DNA of 40,563 nucleotides from assembly GCA_023660015.1 (NCBI GenBank), contig JAGXOG010000007.1, positions 1 to 40,563 on the forward strand, written 5' to 3'. Below are positions 1 to 8,338 of the stretch, piece after piece. A model generated the notes under the pieces. The model searched no databases and was not told where the DNA came from. It saw nothing but the letters and a program-made list of their open reading frames with translations. The DNA is from Elusimicrobia bacterium LH_S2 (lineage in GTDB: Bacteria > CG03 > SLGR01 > JAGXOG01). The position numbers were made by a program, and so were the translations under genes. The number at the start of each line of letters is the position of its first letter. Within the stretch, counting starts at the first letter, position 1.

Positions 1-1
1 G

Positions 2-70
2 GAAGGTAATTTAAGACGGATGATTTTAGCTGCTGCTATGGTAATTGATATTGACAATTTTGAAAAATAA
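2..70 (+). CDS. C-terminal end of an ORF truncated by the window edge (unknown product)
   Basis: Frame 2 reads EGNLRRMILAAAMVIDIDNFEK* to TAA at 68-70; start lies outside the window. Confidence 0.4.
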   Translation, partial: EGNLRRMILAAAMVIDIDNFEK

Positions 71-99
71 GGATTTGATATTAAACAAGGGTTTTAAAA

Positions 100-959
100 A
101 TGAAAAAGTGGAAAATTAAAATAGGTGAAAAAATTTATAGAGCAGATAGCACCAAGAAGACCCAAAATACATAAAAGCAGGAAAAATTCCTGAAGATGCT
201 CTGGTAAAAAGCGGAAATGAAAAAAGTTGGAAACTAATAAGGGAAACTATAGAATTTGAAAAATTTTTTACCACCGGACTGTCCCTGGAAGGTGAAGAAG
301 AAAAACCCACAAAGCAAGAGATAAAAGAAGATGTAAAGGTATGTCCTAAATGTAATTATGAAAATCCCACAGATACTGAATACTGTTCTATGTGCAAATA
401 TTCTTTTATAAAAGAAGAAAGAAGACCTGAATCTATTTCAGCCCCCAGGTCTTCTTATGAAGAAAAAAATAAGATTATTGGCTTGGATTTTTCTAAGATT
501 ATTCTGGTTATAATACTTGCCGCAGTGGCTTATGGCGGGTGGAAAGTTTATAATAGATTTACCGAAACTCCTCAGGAAAGATATTTTCGCCTAAAGGAAA
601 AAGTTGAAACAAAAATAGATAAAATAATAAAAGAAGAAAAAGAGTGGATGCAGCATTGGGATAGAAAGCAATCAAAGATTTTAAAAAACCCTGATAAATT
701 TGATAGGTTGGGAAAAAAGTGTTTTAAGGATATGAAAAAGCATATGCAATGGCACGACGATAAATGTAAGGAGGTTAGCCGCATATTACGTTCTATGTCA
801 AAACTTTCTGCTTTTGATGATAGAAGATATTGTGGTGCGAAATAAATAAAAAAATGGAACAAACACGAGGCATTTCTTAAGAAAGTTGGATATAGGGAGT
901 GGTGTGAAGAACAATTTAACAGACTTACAACAGCATTTGGTATGACTAAAAGCCGGTAA
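100..959 (+). pseudogene. Degenerate paralog of the 1022-2128 gene: GYF_2-like N-terminus, zinc ribbon, TM segment and charged C-terminus
   Basis: ATG at 100 begins MKKWKIKIGEKIYRADSTKK, near-identical to the protein at 1022. One nt is missing near 163 relative to that copy. The reading frame resumes through CPKCNYENPTDTEYCSMCKYSF (ORF 390-845), meets TAA at 843-845, then continues in frame as IKKWNKHEAFLKKVGYREWCEEQFNRLTTAFGMTKSR* to 959. Confidence 0.7.
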
Positions 960-1021
960 CTGAATTGAAAGAGAAACAATTTTGAAAAACAGGGATTTGA
1001 TATTAAACAAAAATTTTAAAA

Positions 1022-2128
1022 ATGAAAAAGTGGGAGATTAAAATAGGTGAAAAAATTTATAGAGCAGATAGCACCGAGAAAACCATAAAATATATAAAAG
1101 CAGGAAAAATCCCAAAAGATGCTCTGGTAAAAAGCGGGAATGAAAAAAATTGGAAACCAATAGGAAAAATTATAGAATTTGAAAAGTTTTTTACCACCGG
1201 ACTGTCCCTGGAAGGTGAGAAAGAAGAACCCAAAAAAAAAGAGATAAAAAAAGATGTAAAGGTATGTCCTAAATGTAATTATGAAACTCCCACAAGTGCT
1301 GAATACTGTTCTATATGCAAATATTCTTTTATAAAGGATAAGAATAGGAAAGAAAGTATTGATATTCCAAAGCGCAGGATAAAAGCCGAAAGGAAAATCT
1401 CAGCAAATGTATTAAAAAAATCATGGATGCAATGCCTGCTGGCATTTTTTATTTCTTTTTTCATAACTCCCAAATTGAGAATAATCTGGTATCCATTCAG
1501 ATTCATAAAAGTATTCTGGCATGAAATAGGCCATACTGTTTTGTATTGGCTTTTTGGGTATTTTGCCATTCCTGCTGTAGATCCATTAAGTACTGGTGGA
1601 GTATCTTTGGCTGTATCATCTAATTCTGCTGTTCCATTTTTTATAATAGGCATATTAATTGTAGGTACATATCTTATAAGAAAGTATGACTATGGAATTT
1701 ACTTAGGAACAGGAATTACGGTTTTTTATGGAATATTAGCATTTACCCCGGCCGGGGACTGGCTTATCTGGGCAGGTGGTATTCTGGCTGAATATATTCT
1801 AATTGGGGTATCTCTTTACTTTTGTCTCTTTAAAAGAAGATTTAAAGTGAAGGGAGAAAGATTTCTCTATGGGCTGCTGGGATGGATATCTTTTAGAGAA
1901 CGGCTGCAATTTCTATTTAAGTTAAAAACAAGTGAAATATTTTATAAAAATTATATTCATGGTCAGGGCTGGCAAAAAGGTTTGATAGGAGATCTTGCCC
2001 GTATATCATTTGATATAAATCATAAGTTTTCAGTAGATAGTTTTGATACTATAGTAAATATATTTATTGCTCTGATATTTGTTCCTTTAATAATATTGGC
2101 ATATATCTCAGTACGACGTTTTAAATAA
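1022..2128 (+). CDS. GYF_2-like domain, zinc ribbon and multi-pass membrane protein with HEIGH (M50-like metalloprotease) motif
   Basis: 368 aa. N-term IKAGKIPKDALVKSGNEKNWKPIGK resembles GYF_2/DUF4339; CPKCNYETPTSAEYCSIC is a CxxC...CxxC ribbon; VFWHEIGHTVLYWLFGYFAIPAVDP is an HExxH motif followed by several hydrophobic helices. Confidence 0.6.
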   Translation: MKKWEIKIGEKIYRADSTEKTIKYIKAGKIPKDALVKSGNEKNWKPIGKIIEFEKFFTTGLSLEGEKEEPKKKEIKKDVKVCPKCNYETPTSAEYCSICKYSFIKDKNRKESIDIPKRRIKAERKISANVLKKSWMQCLLAFFISFFITPKLRIIWYPFRFIKVFWHEIGHTVLYWLFGYFAIPAVDPLSTGGVSLAVSSNSAVPFFIIGILIVGTYLIRKYDYGIYLGTGITVFYGILAFTPAGDWLIWAGGILAEYILIGVSLYFCLFKRRFKVKGERFLYGLLGWISFRERLQFLFKLKTSEIFYKNYIHGQGWQKGLIGDLARISFDINHKFSVDSFDTIVNIFIALIFVPLIILAYISVRRFK

Positions 2129-2204
2129 TAGGGTAGAAACTGCTTAAATAAATCATTAAAAGGCATCCTAAATATTTGTAAGATTGTTTTTTCACCGTTC
2201 TATC

Positions 2205-2264
2205 TTATTCTTTGGCCTCGGCGCTGAGCTCTCCTTTCGTGCCAACCTGCTTAAAGATGCTCAT
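2205..2264 (-). CDS. Possible 19-aa micro-ORF with strong Shine-Dalgarno
   Basis: Reads MSIFKQVGTKGELSAEAKE*. AGGAGG lies 6 nt upstream of ATG (minus-strand AGGAGGAAATATATG). Confidence 0.3.
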   Translation of the reverse strand: MSIFKQVGTKGELSAEAKE

Positions 2265-2429
2265 ATATTTCCTCCTGAAGAACCCCCCGGCATAAATTTT
2301 CAATAGTTCTCATTACCCTTCCGGATTATCCGAAAAGAGCCCGGCCACTTACATTTTGCCAAACTTTTGCTAAACCTTTTTTGGGACATTGTGAGTTATT
2401 GTTTTTACCTCCTTTGTAAATTACAGAAA

Positions 2430-2510
2430 CTATTTTATATCATCTAATATTCCCCTAACCATCACATGATATATTCCATCATCAATTGTAAATCTTGAAC
2501 TTCTTGGCAT
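2430..2510 (-). pseudogene. N-terminal remnant of a RAYT / IS200-like (Y1) transposase
   Basis: Minus strand reads MPRSSRFTIDDGIYHVMVRGILDDIK*, matching the usual MPRxxR...GxxYHVxxRG N-terminus of REP-associated tyrosine transposases, and stops after 26 aa. Confidence 0.55.
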
Positions 2511-2527
2511 AACACTTCATTTACCTT

Positions 2528-4618
2528 CTATTTATTTAAAAAAACAGAACCGTCCCCTTTTTTGGGAAGAGTGAAACTAAATACGGAACCTTTTCCCGGT
2601 TTTGATTCTGCCCATATTCTTCCTCCGTGAGCCCGGACTATCTCCTTTGATACGTTGAGGCCTATTCCGGTACCACCGCGCGACCGGCCGTTAATCTGTT
2701 TAAACCTGTCAAATATCTTTTCGCACATTTCCGGCGGCATGCCTTCACCTGTATCCTGCACGTATATTCTTATGCGGCCGGCTTCTTTTTCTGAACCCAG
2801 GATTATTGTTCCGCCGCGCGGAGTATATTTCAGGGCATTGCCAAGTAGATTTATGATTACTCTCTTTATAAGTTTTTTATCCGCATTAACATTGTCAAAG
2901 CTATCCCTATATTTTTTTATTTCCAATTTAATATCTGCATTCTCAGCCTGTGCGGTAAAAGTCTCTTTCATTTCCTGAAAGATATTCTTAATATTAAATT
3001 CGGACTTATCCAGTTCCATATTGCCCGACTCTATTTTTGCCAGATTTAATATATCGTTTATCATTCCCATAAGCCTGTCGGCTTCCGCTTTTAAAACATT
3101 TAAATATTTATTTTCTTCTTTCCCTATGTCTTTGCCTATTTTTAATTTTACCAAATCAGCCATTCCCATAATAGCGGAAAGCGGATTTTTAAGGTCGTGA
3201 GTTATAGACTGCATAAATTTTTCCTTCATCTCTTCTATCTTTTTTTCCAGAGTAATATCTCTTATAACTTTGACCCGGCCGATTTTCTTCCCGCCGGTTG
3301 TAGTTACTTCATCAGTGAATACCTTTATAACTTTTTTCTTTTCTTCTCCTGACAAATCAATTTCGGTTTCTTTTAAGCCTTTAAATATTTTCCTGGTTTT
3401 TTTACTCCGGCTATAATTGTCTATATGCCCGCCTTCGGTTATTTCTTCTTTAAGCCCCAGAAGTTCCTTTGCTCTGTCATTAGCCAGCATTATATAACCG
3501 TCATAATCGGTAAGGACAATTCCGTCATCTATGGAAAAAATTATAGCCTTGGTCTTTGTTCTTTCTTCTATTATCTTATTTATCTGGAGATCATGGTACC
3601 GTTTCAATGATTTTACCATTTCGTTGAAAGTATCCGCTAAAATTTTCATCTCGTCGCGTGTATTAACTTCAACCGTTTTTGTAAAATCACCTGAAGATAC
3701 GGCTTTTGCCCCCTCGGTAAGTTTAAGAATGGGACCCGAAAGTCGGCGGGCAAAAAGATAAGCCACTGCAGCAGCCAGAAAGATAGTATCTATTATCCAT
3801 CGGTATGCAGTCTTTTTAACCTCAATAATTGAAGCATAGGCATATTTAAAAGGCTGTTGGGTTACTATGCCCCATCCCATACTTTTTACCGGAGCAAATG
3901 CGCTTACCTTTTTAATCCCCTTATAACTAAAATCCATTGTACCTATGCTGGCTCTGGCTAAAACAGCTTTAACCGGGGGGATATCCAGTTTTTCTCCTTC
4001 CCGGGAGGACTCCGGGTGCGCTAATACTTTCCCTTCCTCATTTACTAAAAAAACTAACGCGCGGGTGCCTATATCCGTATTTTTAATATCTTCCCATATA
4101 TTATTCAAAATTATGGTGATAAATATATAACTTTTTTCCAGGGGATAAATTATATCCAGGCGGGGTTCGTTCTCTCTGTAATATACGCCGCTTACCGCCG
4201 GGCCTTTTTTTGCCCGCCTAAAAAGATCCGTCTGCGCGCGGTTGGAAAAAGCTGCTTCACTCTCATAATCGGGGTGATATGTCTTGATATATTCCTCCCC
4301 GTCGGAATTAAGCATGGATACGCTTATAAAATATTCAGAAGAAGTAAGCAGCGACCTGATAAGCACCTGTTTAGCATTAAAATCAAGGGACTCCACCGAC
4401 TGGGAATTTATAAGAAAGAGAAGTTTTTCTCTTAAAGCCACTATAAAATTATCCACCTTGTCGGCTAAATATTTTGCTGTATTTATATGATTGGTTCTTG
4501 TTGAATACCTTAGCGCTTCCTGGTTAATATCTATAGTTTTATATCCTATAAAAGAAAGCGGAACTACCGCCACTAAAACAAGTATGGTTATAAACTTATA
4601 TAATAATTTAAAGTTCAA
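2528..4618 (-). CDS. Sensor histidine kinase (periplasmic Cache-like sensor, HAMP, PAS, HisKA, HATPase_c)
   Basis: Two N-terminal TM regions, HAMP (RRLSGPILKLTEGAKAVSSGDFT), PAS-like region, H-box SITHDLKNPLSAIMG, N-box NLLGNALKYTP, DTGEGMPPE, GGTGIGLNVSKEIVRAHGG. Confidence 0.93.
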   Translation of the reverse strand: MNFKLLYKFITILVLVAVVPLSFIGYKTIDINQEALRYSTRTNHINTAKYLADKVDNFIVALREKLLFLINSQSVESLDFNAKQVLIRSLLTSSEYFISVSMLNSDGEEYIKTYHPDYESEAAFSNRAQTDLFRRAKKGPAVSGVYYRENEPRLDIIYPLEKSYIFITIILNNIWEDIKNTDIGTRALVFLVNEEGKVLAHPESSREGEKLDIPPVKAVLARASIGTMDFSYKGIKKVSAFAPVKSMGWGIVTQQPFKYAYASIIEVKKTAYRWIIDTIFLAAAVAYLFARRLSGPILKLTEGAKAVSSGDFTKTVEVNTRDEMKILADTFNEMVKSLKRYHDLQINKIIEERTKTKAIIFSIDDGIVLTDYDGYIMLANDRAKELLGLKEEITEGGHIDNYSRSKKTRKIFKGLKETEIDLSGEEKKKVIKVFTDEVTTTGGKKIGRVKVIRDITLEKKIEEMKEKFMQSITHDLKNPLSAIMGMADLVKLKIGKDIGKEENKYLNVLKAEADRLMGMINDILNLAKIESGNMELDKSEFNIKNIFQEMKETFTAQAENADIKLEIKKYRDSFDNVNADKKLIKRVIINLLGNALKYTPRGGTIILGSEKEAGRIRIYVQDTGEGMPPEMCEKIFDRFKQINGRSRGGTGIGLNVSKEIVRAHGGRIWAESKPGKGSVFSFTLPKKGDGSVFLNK

Positions 4619-5010
4619 CTTTTTTTAAATTTATCACCTAATATTTCTTTTATGGTGGGAATTAAATCTTCGCCTAAATTTGATTTTTCCAGATACCCTT
4701 CGGCGGATCTCTTAAAATATCTCTCCTGAGGGCCGCTAAATCCTCCGGCGGTATAGATAATAACAGGCAGCCGCGATAATTTTGGATTCTTACGAATCCA
4801 TTTTAATACCTCTCCGCCGTCCATAACCGGCATAGAATAATCAAGAATGAGAAGATCAATAAGCGGATTCTTTTTCAGGGACTCAACTGCTTCCCTGCCG
4901 TTACGAACATCAGTAATCTGGACGTTATAAGGCGCCAGATATGCTTTGATTATCATCCGCACATGCATCTCGTCATCGGCAAGTATTATATTTAACTTTT
5001 TTTTATTCAC
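4615..5010 (-). CDS. Single-domain response regulator (REC)
   Basis: ADDEMHVR, LLILDYSMPVMDGGEVL, VIIYTAGG, K in YLEKSNL; no output domain. 4-nt overlap with the kinase start. Confidence 0.9.
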   Translation of the reverse strand: MNKKKLNIILADDEMHVRMIIKAYLAPYNVQITDVRNGREAVESLKKNPLIDLLILDYSMPVMDGGEVLKWIRKNPKLSRLPVIIYTAGGFSGPQERYFKRSAEGYLEKSNLGEDLIPTIKEILGDKFKKS

Positions 5011-5351
5011 TTTAACTTTTTATCGCCGAATATTTTGACCAATTCGTCTTTTAATTTTTCCGCGATGACCGGTTTTACCATATATCCCGGAGTCCTCTTT
5101 TTTAAACCGCCCTCGGTTTCTTTTATAAACCCTTCCCATGTAAGAATAATAGACGGCGGCCATGGGCTAATTTTTTTAGCTAACTCCAGGCCTGAATGAT
5201 CTATAATAACTGCATCGTAGGTTCCCTCTCTTAAGAGTTTGAGGGCATCTGCACCACTTGAGGTTTCGTCGGATTCAATACCCATCATCTGAAGGTGGGA
5301 CTTAGTCAGCAGTCTATTAGCGTATTCGTCATCGCATACTAAAAACTTCAC
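5007..5351 (-). CDS. Atypical single-domain receiver protein with shortened beta3-alpha3 loop
   Basis: VCDDEYANR, YDAVIIDHSGLELAKKI (no MPxMDG loop), IILTWEGF, YMVKPV; 4-nt overlap with the next gene. Confidence 0.8.
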   Translation of the reverse strand: MKFLVCDDEYANRLLTKSHLQMMGIESDETSSGADALKLLREGTYDAVIIDHSGLELAKKISPWPPSIILTWEGFIKETEGGLKKRTPGYMVKPVIAEKLKDELVKIFGDKKLK

Positions 5352-5353
5352 TT

Positions 5354-6853
5354 TTAAGGCTCCTTTCCCGCATAAAACTTACTTTTATAAGCAATAATAA
5401 AACAAGAAGCTATATCACTGTCAAACTGAGAGCCGCTGCAATCCTTAAGTTCTTTTAATGCTTCATCTTCGCTTAACGCTTTACGATAAACTCTACTGGA
5501 TATCATGGCATCAAAAGCGTCAACCACAGTAAGAATACGGGCCGGGTAAGGGATATCCTCTTTACTCAAGCCATCCGGATATCCGTCCCCGTCCCACCTT
5601 TCGTGATGATGTTTAATAGCGTCAAGCAACGGCGCAAACTCTTTTATATGTTCCAATATCTTTACCCCTTTTTGGGGATGTTCTCTTAATATTATCCACT
5701 CCTCGTCAGTAAGTTTTCCTTCTTTAGTAAGTATATAACCGGGAACAGATATTTTACCGATATCATGTAGAAGCGCGGAAAGTTTCAGGTTTTCCATTTT
5801 CTCTTCCTCAAGACCCAAAGCCCTGCCTAAAAGCATAGCATAGATGGTAACCCTTCTTGAGTGACCGTGGGTATATGGGTCTTTACCGTCAATTGCCGCA
5901 GCAAAAGCCTTAACCGAAGATATCAAAAGCTTATGTATATCTTTGTAAAGCTTTAGTCTTTCATAAGTTGACGCTATTTCCCTCGCAACACTTTTTGCCC
6001 ATACCAATTCACTGCCTACAAAGTCTTCCCGGGCCGCGCTACCCGAGACAACAAAAACCCCGACGGCATCGCCGGCTACTAAAAGCGGAACTGCTATTAT
6101 TGCTCTTATATTTGAATTTCCCGAGACATCGTCTATAACCCTATTGTAGTTTTCGTATTCATTTACATCCTGTATCATACGTGGCCTCCTGCTTTCTAAA
6201 ACCTCTCCCGTTATACTTCCTGAAAATGAACTTGTGAAATTTTGACCAGCGCCGTTTTGATCGTAATAATACCGGTTTCCCTCCTCGTCTTTCATATATA
6301 TCCTTACTCCGGAGGCATTTAAATGATTTTTAAGGTGGCCGGCAAGGATTCCCACCAGCGAAGATATATTTTTATCCGAGGAAGTATTCTGTGAAGAATT
6401 AATAATTGTATTCATAACCATAGCATCTTCCAAAAGCTTTTTCTTTAACTGATGCTCTTTAATAAAATGAGCAAGGGCGCGGGCTATTTTGTCAACCAAA
6501 CCCGTATCTTTTTTTGAGGTAAGACAAATTACTATCCCCACTTGCTGTTTTTTGTATTTGATAGGGGATATAACGGCGTACTTGTATCCTGCGTGTCTCT
6601 CTTTTAATGAAAAAGCAGAATCTTTTTTATTTATAAGTTCTTTTGCCCTTAAATTTATTTTGGAAAAAAATTTATCCTCTTTTATAAAATTAAACTTAGC
6701 CGAACTTTCATCTAATACCCCTACGTTCCAAAGCGTTTTTCTTATTTTTTTTGAGAGGCGGGAAGTTATTAATTCCAGTAATTCAGAGGTTGGTTTATCT
6801 GAATCAAGGCACCTGTAAATAAATTCAGTGGATATATCTCTATCATTAAACAA
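5354..6853 (-). CDS. GAF and HD-GYP domain protein (putative c-di-GMP phosphodiesterase)
   Basis: GAF-like region followed by LLHDIGKISVPGYIL, HPQKGVKIL, HHHERWDGDGYPDGL, ARILTVVDAFDAM. Confidence 0.92.
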   Translation of the reverse strand: MFNDRDISTEFIYRCLDSDKPTSELLELITSRLSKKIRKTLWNVGVLDESSAKFNFIKEDKFFSKINLRAKELINKKDSAFSLKERHAGYKYAVISPIKYKKQQVGIVICLTSKKDTGLVDKIARALAHFIKEHQLKKKLLEDAMVMNTIINSSQNTSSDKNISSLVGILAGHLKNHLNASGVRIYMKDEEGNRYYYDQNGAGQNFTSSFSGSITGEVLESRRPRMIQDVNEYENYNRVIDDVSGNSNIRAIIAVPLLVAGDAVGVFVVSGSAAREDFVGSELVWAKSVAREIASTYERLKLYKDIHKLLISSVKAFAAAIDGKDPYTHGHSRRVTIYAMLLGRALGLEEEKMENLKLSALLHDIGKISVPGYILTKEGKLTDEEWIILREHPQKGVKILEHIKEFAPLLDAIKHHHERWDGDGYPDGLSKEDIPYPARILTVVDAFDAMISSRVYRKALSEDEALKELKDCSGSQFDSDIASCFIIAYKSKFYAGKEP

Positions 6854-6937
6854 AATTAACTCCCGGAATTATCCGGCATTAACTATCCCAAATAATATTG
6901 AGACAGTTTTAGCAAAAATAAAAAATTTTAATAAATA

Positions 6938-7933
6938 TTAAGCTTTGTTATTTGAACCCAGGACATTTGTTATCTTATGTTTATAGAGTTCCTTCAGGGA
7001 TTCGCGGGCCGGGCCGAGATATTTTCTGGGGTCAAATACTTCCGGCTTTTCATTAAATACCTTACGCACCGCGGCAGTCATCGCAAGGCGCCCGTCTGAA
7101 TCAATATTTATTTTACATACCGCAGATTCGGCAGCTTTCCTCAATTGTTCCTCGGGAATTCCTATAGCGTCTTTAATATCTCCCCCGTTATCATTTATTA
7201 TTTTCACTATATCTTTAGGAACGGATGACGAACCGTGAAGCACAATAGCAAATCCCGGAAGTCGCTTTTCTACTTCTTTTAAAATATCAAACTTAAGCGG
7301 CGGCGGAATATATTCTCCTGCTTCATTTTTTCTACACTGCTCGGGAGTAAATTTATTTGCGCCGTGAGAAGTGCCGATGGATATAGCCAAAGAATCCACG
7401 TTGGTTTTTTCAACAAAATCCTGGACCTCTTCAGGCCTGGTATAAGTAGATTTTCCCGCTGCTACCTCATCCTCTATGCCGGCAAGAACGCCGAGTTCTC
7501 CTTCTACAGTAACATCATATTGATGGGCGTACTCAACGACTCTTTTAGTCAGCTTAATATTTTCATCATAAGGATGAGACGAACCGTCTATCATTACCGA
7601 AGAAAAACCTAAATCTATACAACTTTTGCAAAGCTCGAATGTATCTCCGTGGTCAAGGTGCAAAGCTATCGGAATGCCGTCGCCTATTTCTTTGGAATAT
7701 TCCACCGCTCCTTCGGCCATATACCTGAGCAGCGTTTGATTGGCATACTTTCTGGCTCCCGAAGAGATCTGAAGAACAACCGGGGATTTTGTTTCCGAAC
7801 AGGCCATTATTATAGCCTGCAGCTGTTCCATATTATTAAAATTATATCCCGGTATCGCATACCCCCCGCCAACTGCTTTTGCATAAATCTCTTTAGTGTT
7901 TACCAAACCTATCTCTTTATAATTTACAGTCAT
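6938..7933 (-). CDS. fba: Fructose-bisphosphate aldolase, class II
   Basis: HLDHGDTFELCKSCIDLGFSSVMIDGS, EGELGVLAGIEDEV, ISIGTSHGANKF, VLHGSSSVP. Confidence 0.95.
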   Translation of the reverse strand: MTVNYKEIGLVNTKEIYAKAVGGGYAIPGYNFNNMEQLQAIIMACSETKSPVVLQISSGARKYANQTLLRYMAEGAVEYSKEIGDGIPIALHLDHGDTFELCKSCIDLGFSSVMIDGSSHPYDENIKLTKRVVEYAHQYDVTVEGELGVLAGIEDEVAAGKSTYTRPEEVQDFVEKTNVDSLAISIGTSHGANKFTPEQCRKNEAGEYIPPPLKFDILKEVEKRLPGFAIVLHGSSSVPKDIVKIINDNGGDIKDAIGIPEEQLRKAAESAVCKINIDSDGRLAMTAAVRKVFNEKPEVFDPRKYLGPARESLKELYKHKITNVLGSNNKA

Positions 7934-7997
7934 TTTTAAAACTCCTTTATATTTCTCCTACTAACTATATAATAAATATCATATCTTTAACAAATAA

Positions 7998-8336
7998 TCA
8001 ACAAGTAAGATGAAATGCCGCACCATCCCTACCGGCGGAAAACCGGCTGTTAAATATCTCAACTGCTCGTGCCGTCTTTTGAACTATAAGTTCAATCCCC
8101 CTTTCTTTACATTTAGAATATACCCCGCTGTCAACTTTCATACCCCCGTAGGCGCCGGTGCCGACAATAAGCTTTTCCGGAGAATTTTTCCATATCTTTT
8201 TCAAATCCGGCTGCCTTAACAGGTGGCCTTCCTTTCTCCACCAAGAATCCACATTGTGTTTATATATAATCAGGTCGCTAAGATATTTTTCCCCGTCTAT
8301 TGTAATATTCCCGAAACTGTAGTGTTTAATCTGCAA
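7998..8336 (-). CDS. Mth938-like domain (DUF498) protein
   Basis: 112 aa; pattern SFGNITIDGEKYLSDLIIY...WWRKEGHLL...LIVGTGAYGGMKV...TARAVEIFN. Confidence 0.8.
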   Translation of the reverse strand: MQIKHYSFGNITIDGEKYLSDLIIYKHNVDSWWRKEGHLLRQPDLKKIWKNSPEKLIVGTGAYGGMKVDSGVYSKCKERGIELIVQKTARAVEIFNSRFSAGRDGAAFHLTC

Positions 8337-8338
8337 CT

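Noticed and set aside
572-1010. Antisense ORFs 572-979 and 798-1010 (minus)
   Set aside because: Opposite to a recognisable (degenerate) coding frame; low-complexity Phe/Ser/Leu-rich translations typical of shadow ORFs in A-rich genes.
6863-6876. Hairpin CCGGA-ATTA-TCCGG in the HD-GYP 5' leader
   Set aside because: Only a 5-bp stem; expected often by chance; no riboswitch consensus recognised.
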